Below are positions 14,501-20,663 of a stretch of 20,663 bases of DNA, one piece after another. Each line of letters opens with the position of its first letter. Position 1 is the first letter of the stretch. Below the pieces are notes generated by a model. The model was not told the origin of the DNA. It was given only the letters and a program-made list of their open reading frames with translations, and did not search any database. The translations under genes and the position numbers were made by a program. The stretch lies in the IMG/VR virus record IMGVR_UViG_3300037069_000305, positions 1 through 20,663 of that record. One strand, given 5' to 3'. Source of the DNA: a virus.

Positions 14501-15102
14501 GCGATGAAGTGAGCGATGTCAGTGCCCACGCTGAAAAGGTCACCACGGCATCGCTCGATGCGATCACCGACCTCACGACCGATGCGTTGACGGGCAACCT
14601 CAAGAGTTGGGGCGACTACTTCGACGGCATCGCCTACATGATTACGCAGTTCATCGTGAAGCAGCAGTTGACCAAGTGGATCGAAAGCATCGGCAAGTCC
14701 ACCAGTGGTAACGCTGGCGGCGGTGGCTTTTGGGGCATGGCTGCAGGCTTCCTGTCGGGCATCCTGGGCGGCGCTGGTACTGGCGGCGGCACGGTGGCGT
14801 CCACGGGCGCTGGTGGCCCTACGGTTGGCCCCATGTTCGACAGGGGTGGCTTCACTGGCCACGGCAACGACAACGATATCGCGGGCTTCGTGCACAAGAA
14901 CGAATACGTGGTACCTGCGCCGGTAGTGCGTGCCATTCGTTCCGGTCGTTCGATGGGCGCTGGTGGCGCTACCAGCGCAGCACGTGGGCCGGTGACGATC
15001 ATCCAGAACAACTCGTTCCCGCTGGCATCCGACCGTACGACGCGCGAGCAATACTTGCGCGGTCAAGCGAAGCAAACCAACAAGGCACTGGCGAAGGTAT
15101 AA
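11512..15102 (+). CDS. Tail tape measure protein (lambda gpH-like)
   Basis: This 1196-aa protein sets tail length and is ejected ahead of DNA. ATG 11512 is chosen over GTG 11509 because GGAGG (11501-11505) is six bases upstream. Order: N-terminal helical region beginning GSIGAARINLVVDASDYTSE; a two-copy 62-residue tandem repeat (170-231 and 232-293); the gpH-type segment LPAQFTDIGVSLAGGMNPLL (from 405) with a hydrophobic stretch TPITAATAVVAALAYTAY (about 460-477) likely to enter the inner membrane; long coiled-coil, Gln/Arg-rich helices (about 750-1000); the lambda-type C-terminal motif LDAITDLTTDALTGNLKSWG (from 1015); a Gly-rich linker; and GGFTGHGNDNDIAGFVHKNE (from about 1112), the usual 'GG.TG.G....G.VH..E.V' tail. 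No lytic domain is evident. Confidence 0.95.
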   Translation: MANGEGSIGAARINLVVDASDYTSELKRAQNAAAEFGNAAEEAFGRSEGRSRSAQKRLLDYVAALGNASSEQRQFLSLLNKASGAGASDAVLKAATKGFNEYASSVELAKIKTEAWEQGQKRAMTAARGLADEVRRSGDNAAKAANERARAYVEGRATQQAANSQSQFNSLLGVNERDALAQAKRRADAEAAILPFLQQQERELEQQLALAHQINNARDEQVQRSAQLGINSQLGVTERDLAAQAQRRADAEAALLPILQKQEQELERQLQLTKQIDAARDAHVQNSAQSSINSLLGVQQPRSGQYLADQRRVVEALQAQVAAEDAVEAEAREIHRQWTAINKEVVAATSNMGHYDRARANALQQFGPVNAKPIIDQINALEKANTTIRGTTVNAKQLQQAIRFLPAQFTDIGVSLAGGMNPLLVAFQQGGQILDQFRLAGATTGDTFRMIGSYAAKLVTPITAATAVVAALAYTAYDAAKAMENLAIAGAKGFGQAGSAEQLYALTEGLNQLQNIRLGPAEEAVARLAAGGRLVGENMQLAAEATARWSSLTGEAVDQVAAQFEAIAKDPLQAIESGLVRVTEAQYNQVRALVVVGNQQEAVNLLTKIWYDTINGNSAQVESHLSSVSRVLQGIKDDFGEATRGAGDFFNNIIDNVGVTRSKLIALKGPIAALMDPSFWQADAPKVAAKTGGGTAQLFDPAAAQRAKAQALEVATYLATADENAQRQITRNRIIADGERLKIDSATTAQIIARQDKLWAAADAKKNKSGRGGTGARTAAKDVRYDYQLESALLQTQTREVQAAYAVKQITAEAYYESLIKFAKQEFDIQKRSNAEQLAAIAGKKGQEHEVARLRVADAIAEQQLAQRTIDIQSQQAQYMERLTQERFAYSNALQHNVEMQQEEYDIALKRMTIADREFERWNAENEIRREGIRLQEEVSRWAEENPNQVEEGQRRAQEALDATNAKLEQMAQAYANIDAAQADWAVGATKAWENWRDEVSDVSAHAEKVTTASLDAITDLTTDALTGNLKSWGDYFDGIAYMITQFIVKQQLTKWIESIGKSTSGNAGGGGFWGMAAGFLSGILGGAGTGGGTVASTGAGGPTVGPMFDRGGFTGHGNDNDIAGFVHKNEYVVPAPVVRAIRSGRSMGAGGATSAARGPVTIIQNNSFPLASDRTTREQYLRGQAKQTNKALAKV
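12019..12390 (+). repeat. 186-bp tandem duplication inside the tape measure gene
   Basis: Two adjacent in-frame units, 12019-12204 and 12205-12390, encode 62-residue copies. Both start with S-x-LGV-x-ERD, contain RRADAEAA-x-LP-x-LQ and QELE/RELE with QL, and end in NSAQ or RSAQ then three residues to IN. A third copy begins at 12391 (SLLGVQ) but breaks off after five residues. Copies differ at many codons, so the duplication is old or diversified. Confidence 0.88.
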
Positions 15103-15104
15103 CC

Positions 15105-15701
15105 ATGCAGAACTTCATTGACCATCAGCTGAGTCTCCGCGCGTCGCGCGAGTTCCGCCGCGTCAGCCAAGGGCGCACCGAACACGTGCCGATGGACAAT
15201 GGCGAAGACATTTATAACGCCAAGTGGCGCTATCGCCGGATGCGGTACTTTGCGTCGTTCGCCTTGGTCACGCCGGAGACTCAAGCGGAACTCACGGGTG
15301 CGAACCATGCTGCGATGTCGATGCTGCTGTTGTTCCGCTTCCGCGACCCTGGTGACTTCCAGGTGGTCGATTCGCCGCTCACGGTGGCCGCTGGCACCAA
15401 GACGCCCATCCAGCTGACCAAGCGCTACTACTTCGGCCCGAGTTCCTACGGCGACCGCATGATCCAGGCGGTTGACCACGCGGTCGTCAAGACGCAGGCC
15501 GGCGTGGAAGTCCCCGGCACGCTGGACAAGGTGCTGGGCCTGTTTACGCCAACGAACAACTGGGCGGCCACGCCGCACAAGTGGAGCGGGCGCTACTGCG
15601 TGTGGGTGCGCTTCGCTTCCGACGACTTCGATTCGACCATGCTAACCTTGGACATATCGACCGCCGACGTTGAACTGCAGGAAGGACGCGCTCACCGATG
15701 A
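15105..15701 (+). CDS. Distal tail protein, DUF2460-like (GTA gp12-type)
   Basis: This 198-aa protein is predicted to form the ring (Dit) joining tail tube to hub. It matches DUF2460/TIGR02217 features: an N-terminal segment with REFRRVSQGRTEHVPM, RYRRMRYFASFALVTPETQA, then RFRDPGDFQVVDSPLTVA, TKRYYFGPSSYGDRMIQAV and a final VWVRFASDDFDSTMLTLDIS. The 'R.F...F.F.D..DF' core strands are characteristic. AAGG at 15094-15097, seven bases before ATG 15105, fixes the start. The stop overlaps the next ATG. This and the next three genes keep the order of gene-transfer-agent tail genes 12 to 15. Confidence 0.88.
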   Translation: MQNFIDHQLSLRASREFRRVSQGRTEHVPMDNGEDIYNAKWRYRRMRYFASFALVTPETQAELTGANHAAMSMLLLFRFRDPGDFQVVDSPLTVAAGTKTPIQLTKRYYFGPSSYGDRMIQAVDHAVVKTQAGVEVPGTLDKVLGLFTPTNNWAATPHKWSGRYCVWVRFASDDFDSTMLTLDISTADVELQEGRAHR

Positions 15702-16639
15702 GCAAGAGCATCCCAATCACCCTGCAGGAAGACTACGCTGGCCATGCGCTGACGCACTGGCACATCGTTCGCATCCGCACCAAGGACGGCCAGCTGTTCG
15801 GGTTCACCGATGGTGACGTGGCGGTCGAGTACGACGCTGCCCCCTTCGTCGATGCCGACGACAATGAGATTCCCGGCGACGACTTCGGGATGATGACGCA
15901 CATCGCCGAGAATGGCGGCATCACGTTGTCGAAGGTCGAATCAGGCTCGGATTTGACGGTCAACAACGGCGAGTTCAAGACGGTCCCGAACGACGACACG
16001 ATCACGCCAGAAAAGATGCTGGCTGGGTTGCTCGACTCGGCCGAAGTGTACGTGTACCGCATCAACTTCATGGACTTGTCGCGCGGGCACGAACTGCTGC
16101 ACTACGGTTACGGTGACACCGCTCGCATGTCCGACATGCAAGCCATCACCGCGTTCCGCTCGATGTCGGATCGGCTCAAAGAAACCGAAGTGGAGTTGTG
16201 GAGCAAGACATGCCCCTCCGTGTTCGGTGGACCGAAGTGCCCGAAGGAACTGGTGTGGATCGACGTTGACGTAACCGGCGTGGATGAGGACGAGCCGACC
16301 AGGATTTTCGGTGTGAGCGCGTCGCCTGCAGACAACTTCTACAAGTACGGCATCGCGCGCTGGGTCGATGGTGACAATGCGCCGAAGGAATACGACGTTG
16401 AGCGCAATGTTGCTGGAACCATCGTGCTACTACTCGACATGGACTTCCAAGCGAAGATCGGGGATCGGGTGCAGCTGCGGGAAGACTGCAGCAAGGTGTA
16501 TGACGACGCAGAACATGGTTGCTTGCATCACTGGGGCGAAGTGGATCGCAATCTGCATCACCGTGGTTGCCCCGATATTCCCACGGCCGATGGCGGGTCT
16601 TCGATGATCCCCGGAAACAACATGGAGAGCGACGAATGA
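15698..16639 (+). CDS. Tail hub protein, DUF2163-like (GTA gp13-type, putative Fe-S)
   Basis: This 313-aa protein is predicted to form the trimeric hub between Dit and the tip. The N-terminal half has the DUF2163 pattern HWHIVRIRTKDGQLFGFTD, ENGGITLSKVESGSDLTV and AEVYVYRINFMDLSRG. The C-terminal half matches the Phage_BR0599-like part. Five cysteines sit late in the protein: C172, C181, C264, C275 and C291. The family and lambda gpL, which bind an iron-sulfur cluster, use four cysteines with similar distribution, so C172/C181/C264/C275 are the likely ligands. The usual family ending 'GN..NFRGFPHIPG' appears here as RNLHHRGCPDIP. Starts within an ATGA overlap, with AAGGA at 15682-15686. Confidence 0.88.
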   Translation: MSKSIPITLQEDYAGHALTHWHIVRIRTKDGQLFGFTDGDVAVEYDAAPFVDADDNEIPGDDFGMMTHIAENGGITLSKVESGSDLTVNNGEFKTVPNDDTITPEKMLAGLLDSAEVYVYRINFMDLSRGHELLHYGYGDTARMSDMQAITAFRSMSDRLKETEVELWSKTCPSVFGGPKCPKELVWIDVDVTGVDEDEPTRIFGVSASPADNFYKYGIARWVDGDNAPKEYDVERNVAGTIVLLLDMDFQAKIGDRVQLREDCSKVYDDAEHGCLHHWGEVDRNLHHRGCPDIPTADGGSSMIPGNNMESDE

Positions 16640-17046
16640 CGCCACGTGATCTGATCGGTGTTCGTTGGCACCATCAGGGACGCGACCCTGTGCTTGGCGT
16701 CGATTGCATCGGCGTGGTCATCGTGTACCTGCGTTCGTTGGGCTACACGATCAATGACCGCACCGACTACACCCATGACCCTGATGGCTCTCTGCTGGCC
16801 GAAGCGACTCGCGTACTTGGCGCTCCCGTGGCGCTGGGCGCTGGTGCGGGCAACTTCATCCAGCCTGGGGATGTCGTACTGATGGAGTTCTCGCGCCACA
16901 AGCCACGTCATGCAGCCATCGTTGGCGATCACCCGCATGGGCCGACCATCATCCACGCTGACAACAAGGCGGGCAAAGTTGTTGAGCATCGCGCCGACGA
17001 ACAATGGAAACGTCGGGTTGTCGGTGTGTGGAGGGTCGCCGCATGA
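16636..17046 (+). CDS. NlpC/P60-family tail tip peptidase (GTA gp14-type)
   Basis: This 136-aa predicted cysteine peptidase would cut peptidoglycan stem peptides during DNA entry. The catalytic cysteine is C24 in GVDCIGVVIVY, the histidine H92 in RHAAIV, and the third polar residue probably H107 in IIHADN. The LGYTINDRTDYTHDPDG segment and QPGDVVLMEF strand are typical. Length is normal for the phage branch. ATG 16636 overlaps the hub stop (ATGA), and its own stop overlaps the next ATG, so three tip genes are coupled. Lambda gpK carries an equivalent domain. Confidence 0.93.
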   Translation: MTPRDLIGVRWHHQGRDPVLGVDCIGVVIVYLRSLGYTINDRTDYTHDPDGSLLAEATRVLGAPVALGAGAGNFIQPGDVVLMEFSRHKPRHAAIVGDHPHGPTIIHADNKAGKVVEHRADEQWKRRVVGVWRVAA

Positions 17047-20000
17047 GCCGTTCAACTATCGGTGGTGTTGCTGGTGCGGCCATTGGCTTCATCGTTAGCG
17101 GCTACAACCCACAGGGAGCTTACTGGGGCTGGGTGATCGGCTCCGGCGTGGGCGCGCTCACGGATAACACCAAGACCTACGGGCCGCGCTTGGGGGATGC
17201 CGCGCAGCAGTCATCGCAGGACGGCACGTCGCGCACCTACGGCTACGGCACGTTCCCGACGACGGGCGTGATCCTGTGGCGCGACAAGCGCAAAGAGCAT
17301 GAGGAAGAACAGGGCAAGGGTGGGCCTTCCAATGTCAGCTTCACGTACACGTGGAGCTATGCTATCGGCGTGTGTCTGGGGCCGATCAACAACTACCTCA
17401 TCATCGAGCGCAACGGCACCATCGTCTATGACACGCGCACCAATGAAGAATTGACTGCGGTTGGATACGACAGCGATCAGATTGCCAAGACTCGCGCGGC
17501 GCAAGCGAAGTGGATGGAAAAAGCGCGCCTGTACTTTGGTGACGATGACCAGATGCCCGACTCCACGATCCAAGCGGTGAAAGGCGTCAACAACGCCCCT
17601 GCCTACCGTGGCTTTGCGTACATCGTACTGACCAATGAAGACGTTACGAGCGACGGTGGCGCGATCCCGCAGTACAGGTTCGTTGTTAGCGAATGCGGCT
17701 CAACCTCGGTGGACGAAACGATTACGTTCCCCAATCGTGTGCTGGTGACGGGCGCGGCGACAAGCGGAGAAAAGTTTGCGAGGGCGCTGGTAAACGACCC
17801 TGTTGATTTTGAAATGATCCCGCTGTCGTCCGGGGCGACCATCGCCGCGCAAGGCACTGCCGCCTACGGCAAGAACACATGGTCCGTACTCGGCAGCAGT
17901 GCCGAAGGTGGCGTGTACTCGGTGGACAATCGAGTGACATGGCTACCTGTCGAGTTCGTCGGGCGTGGTGGCGGCAATGTCGGGCATCACGTTTATGGCA
18001 ACCGGCAATTCGTCGCAGCGCTTGGCGATGGTGCTGGCCCGCAAGTGCTGATTTCAAACTGGCCACCTACGGTGTACACCGCTAGGAACATCCCGGCCAG
18101 TTGGATCACCAGCCTCGGTTATGCGAAGGGCTGGTACTACTACAGCACCGCTCAAAACATCCTGTATCGGACCCACGACTTCATTGATGTCGAAGTGCTG
18201 CATGAGTCGTTGGACAACGCGGCCGACTACCACTATTACTTCCAATACATCGAGTTCGATGGGTACGTGTACGCGACACGCTTCCAGTATTTCGACACGG
18301 GTTCGCGTCGGCACCAGCTGGTGCGCTCAGAGAGCGGACTGTTTGATGACGTGGAAATAATTGTCGATCTTCCGCCATCGGACTTCGCACCGTTGTATTG
18401 GCTGGAAGCTGTCGATGAATCCACGCTGGTTGTTTACAAGAGCGGCGGCTACATCCTGTCCAGCACGGATGGGTTTACTGCCACAACTTCGGTTGGGCTG
18501 GCCCATCCTCCGGTGATTACGTCGGGGCCGTTGATGTTGAAAGAACGCAAGATGACATCGGCGAACGGGCGGCTGTATGTGATGGGGGTTGGTGGAAGCC
18601 AAACGGAAATAGTGCACTCCGACGACTTGGTGACGTTTGATACTTCGATTACTCCGCAGTCCACTACGACCAGCATCGTTGCAAGCTCGATGGAAATGGA
18701 TATTTACGCTCCGATCCCTGATGCGCCGGGTTCGTATGTTGGTCCTGATGGTGAAATCCTAACTCCCCCTGGTGTGCAGACGAACCGCTGTACCCCAGTG
18801 TTGTCCGCTATCGTCGCTGACCAGACATTGAAGCGGGAAATCAGTCGCATCGTCGTGGGTGAATTGAACACCACTTACGTTGATGGGTTCCGCGTGGCCA
18901 CGCAGACAAGCCCGCTGGCGAATATCCAATCACTGATGTCGGCGTACCAATTCGACGGCTCTGAGCATGACGGGCAGCTGTGGTTCCTCATGCGTTCGCA
19001 ACGCGCGCTGACCTTCACGATCACGATGGATGATTTGGTCGAGCAAGGTGGCGATCCGTTCGACTGGGAAATCACCAAGGAAAACGATCTTCTGCGAAAG
19101 GTGACGGTCAATTACTTCGACCCTCTTACCAACTACGCGCAGACTTCCCAAGACTGGGAAATGCGTTCGTCCACTATAAAGGCGTTGGGCGAAGGTACGT
19201 TTGAAATGGCCCTGACGGGAACTAAGGAATGGGCGAAGCAAGGTGCTGAGAAGTCGGGGAAGATCGCCTGGGCGGAACGTCGCGAAACCAAGTTGAAGGT
19301 GACGTTGAACCATGCTGCGCGACACACCGGAGAATGGGGCGAGTTCATCGACGGTAGGGGCGAGCGCCACGTTGTCCGCATCACGCAGATCAACGACGAA
19401 GGCATGGTGCGCGAACTGACCTTGCGCAAGACCCGCCGCAGTGCCTACGAGTCGCTGGCGGAAGGCGTGGCATCCCCATTCCCGACGTTCCCGGCCGGCA
19501 ACATGCGGGGGCCAACGGTATCTGTCGTGATGAATATGCCCGTGCTGACCCCGGATAACGACAAGGCTGGCGTCCATTGGGCGGCTACTGGGATGCTTTC
19601 CACATGGAAGGGTTCGAAGCTGTCGCTTGCCCGCACTGCCGGCACGTGGGAAGTAGCGGGGGCAATGGATAAGTCTTGCACGATGGGGTGGCTTGTTTCC
19701 ACATTGCCCAGCGCGAGCCGCTATGGTCGCGACGATACGAATACGCTGACGGTGCAGCTGTACCCGTTTTGCCCGAAGACACTGGAAAGCACCACTGACG
19801 ATGGCATCCTGGCCGAAGCCAACGCCGCAGCACTGGTGTACCCGGACGGCACGGTCGAAATGATCCAGTTCACGACAGCCACGCTTATCGCGCCGAACAT
19901 CTATGAACTTACGGGCTTGATGCGGGGACGCAAGGACACTACCCCTGGCGAGCATCTGGCCGACGCCATGTTCGTGTTGCTCGATACTGCCATTCGGTTC

Positions 20001-20426
20001 GTTGAGCTTCGGCCAGATGACGTGGGCACCACCATCACGTTCCGTGCCGTGTCGAATGGGACCGACCCCGACGCGGCTGATGAAGACGTGCTGACGATGA
20101 CCAGTATCGAATCGCTGCGCGAATGGCAACCGTACAACGTCGTGCTGAGGGCTGATGGTGCCGGTGGTTACTGTGTCGAGTGGATTGGTCGTGGCCGACT
20201 CGGATCATCCTTGATGCCCCAGCATTCGATAAACTTCGGTGGCTATTCCGTGACCTTCACTGAGGGCGCGGACACGCTTACTGTTTCTACGGTGGAGCAA
20301 TCTACCTGCCAATCGCAAGCTGCGCTTGAAGCTGCGTTCGGGATTGGCTTCGGCACACCAACGGTGTACGTTGTCGCCAAGTCCCGCATTGACCCCTCCT
20401 TTGACTCGCCCGCAGGAACGCCATGA
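17043..20426 (+). CDS. Large tail tip / host specificity protein with beta-propeller-like insertion
   Basis: This 1127-aa protein is the probable central tip and receptor-recognition protein. The Gly-rich N-terminus (GGVAGAAIGFIVSGYNPQGA) and the block YTWSYAIGVCLGPINNYLII to APAYRGFAYIVLTN (about residues 100-200) match the start of GTA gp15-type tip proteins. Residues ~220-590 are atypical: at least six repeats of about 45 residues, each with a hydrophobic strand, a turn and an S/D-rich strand (near 275, 318, 360, 405, 458 and 508), resembling a sialidase/YCF48-like beta-propeller. From 593 (DQTLKREISRIVVGE) the Phage-tail_3 (PF13550-like) domain follows, with NIQSLMSAYQFDGSEHDGQL. The end has IYELTGLMRGRKDTTPGEH, the conserved 'L.GLLRGRRGTE' motif. 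No GTA TIM-barrel is evident. The start is in an ATGA overlap. Confidence 0.85.
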   Translation: MSRSTIGGVAGAAIGFIVSGYNPQGAYWGWVIGSGVGALTDNTKTYGPRLGDAAQQSSQDGTSRTYGYGTFPTTGVILWRDKRKEHEEEQGKGGPSNVSFTYTWSYAIGVCLGPINNYLIIERNGTIVYDTRTNEELTAVGYDSDQIAKTRAAQAKWMEKARLYFGDDDQMPDSTIQAVKGVNNAPAYRGFAYIVLTNEDVTSDGGAIPQYRFVVSECGSTSVDETITFPNRVLVTGAATSGEKFARALVNDPVDFEMIPLSSGATIAAQGTAAYGKNTWSVLGSSAEGGVYSVDNRVTWLPVEFVGRGGGNVGHHVYGNRQFVAALGDGAGPQVLISNWPPTVYTARNIPASWITSLGYAKGWYYYSTAQNILYRTHDFIDVEVLHESLDNAADYHYYFQYIEFDGYVYATRFQYFDTGSRRHQLVRSESGLFDDVEIIVDLPPSDFAPLYWLEAVDESTLVVYKSGGYILSSTDGFTATTSVGLAHPPVITSGPLMLKERKMTSANGRLYVMGVGGSQTEIVHSDDLVTFDTSITPQSTTTSIVASSMEMDIYAPIPDAPGSYVGPDGEILTPPGVQTNRCTPVLSAIVADQTLKREISRIVVGELNTTYVDGFRVATQTSPLANIQSLMSAYQFDGSEHDGQLWFLMRSQRALTFTITMDDLVEQGGDPFDWEITKENDLLRKVTVNYFDPLTNYAQTSQDWEMRSSTIKALGEGTFEMALTGTKEWAKQGAEKSGKIAWAERRETKLKVTLNHAARHTGEWGEFIDGRGERHVVRITQINDEGMVRELTLRKTRRSAYESLAEGVASPFPTFPAGNMRGPTVSVVMNMPVLTPDNDKAGVHWAATGMLSTWKGSKLSLARTAGTWEVAGAMDKSCTMGWLVSTLPSASRYGRDDTNTLTVQLYPFCPKTLESTTDDGILAEANAAALVYPDGTVEMIQFTTATLIAPNIYELTGLMRGRKDTTPGEHLADAMFVLLDTAIRFVELRPDDVGTTITFRAVSNGTDPDAADEDVLTMTSIESLREWQPYNVVLRADGAGGYCVEWIGRGRLGSSLMPQHSINFGGYSVTFTEGADTLTVSTVEQSTCQSQAALEAAFGIGFGTPTVYVVAKSRIDPSFDSPAGTP

Positions 20427-20663
20427 GCATCGAACCGATCACTGGACTCACATATCAAGAGGCTGGTAGCCGTCAAACCGACGCGCTGCAAAACGCCGAA
20501 GTGAATTACTACGGCGCGTGGCTCAACCCTGTTGTGCTTGCTGTCGGGCAAGCAGCACCGACCGGCAGTGAGGTCAATGGTGACCGCTACATCGTCGGTG
20601 TCGGCACTGGGCTATTCGCAGGGTGGGACAACCGACTTGCAGTGAAGCGCGGCGGCGCGTCCT
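20423..20663 (+). CDS. DUF2793-like tail-associated protein (partial, runs off the window)
   Basis: An open frame begins at ATG 20423, overlapping the tip protein stop (ATGA), and stays open to the end of the window (80 codons visible). It starts MSIEPITGLTYQEAGSRQTD and contains AAPTGSEVNGDRYIVGVGTG followed by LFAGWDNRLAV. This is the DUF2793 pattern ('APP..P.DGD.YIV...ATG.WAG....IA'), found after tip genes in GTA-like phages and often the N-terminal anchor of tail fibres or receptor-binding proteins. The C-terminal part that would show its specificity lies outside the window. Confidence 0.82.
   Translation, partial: MSIEPITGLTYQEAGSRQTDALQNAEVNYYGAWLNPVVLAVGQAAPTGSEVNGDRYIVGVGTGLFAGWDNRLAVKRGGAS

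Noticed and set aside
14730-15104. N-terminal extension of the Dit gene into the tape measure region.
   Set aside because: The extension is an out-of-frame reading of the Gly-rich tape measure end. ATG 15105 has its own Shine-Dalgarno and begins the conserved domain.
18930-20129. Minus-strand open frame of 399 codons opposite the tip protein.
   Set aside because: No family resemblance and fully covered by a recognisable + strand tip domain. It is a composition shadow.
1-20663. tRNA genes, CRISPR arrays, insertion sequences, integrase or attachment sites.
   Set aside because: Looked for by eye on both strands; no cloverleaf, spaced repeat array, transposase or recombinase motif was seen.

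Overview
The window is the structural half of a tailed, HK97-fold siphovirus (free phage or prophage). Every gene I can support is on the + strand, the genes are tightly packed with many ATGA-type stop/start overlaps, and the DNA is GC-rich by eye. The gene families point to a proteobacterial host, but nothing here fixes the genus. I see no integrase, repressor, lysis, replication, tRNA or CRISPR feature.

Layout. (1) 105-2719, packaging: terminase small subunit, a 93-aa protein with a DNA-ligase-domain-Ia-like motif, a 35-aa basic peptide, and the large terminase. (2) 2724-6001, head: HK97-type portal, prohead protease, and a 470-aa major capsid protein with a delta/scaffold region and an unusual hydrophobic N-terminus, closed by a strong terminator hairpin. 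(3) 6064-8322, an accessory cassette between capsid and neck genes: a two-domain glycosyltransferase, an 80-aa protein with an exact RanBP2-type zinc-finger pattern, and a second small glycosyltransferase. (4) 8326-10022, neck: connector, head closure, HK97 gp10-like protein and DUF3168-like tail terminator. (5) 10047-15102, tail shaft: tail tube protein, terminator, two tail-assembly chaperone reading frames joined by a textbook -1 frameshift signal, a second terminator-like hairpin, and a lambda gpH-like tape measure with a 62-residue tandem duplication. (6) 15105-20663, tail tip of the gene-transfer-agent type: DUF2460-like Dit, DUF2163-like hub with putative Fe-S cysteines, NlpC/P60 peptidase, a 1127-aa tip protein with a probable beta-propeller insertion, and the start of a DUF2793-like protein that runs off the end.

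How the genes work together: terminase packages DNA through the portal into a protease-matured capsid. The neck proteins close the head and join it to a tube whose length the tape measure sets with the help of the frameshifted chaperones. The tip peptidase and the large tip protein contact and breach the cell envelope. The glycosyltransferase/zinc-finger cassette is not needed for this assembly line; by position it most plausibly decorates virion proteins, and it is the best candidate for unusual biology here. Family names come from recognising motifs and gene order; no database search was run.
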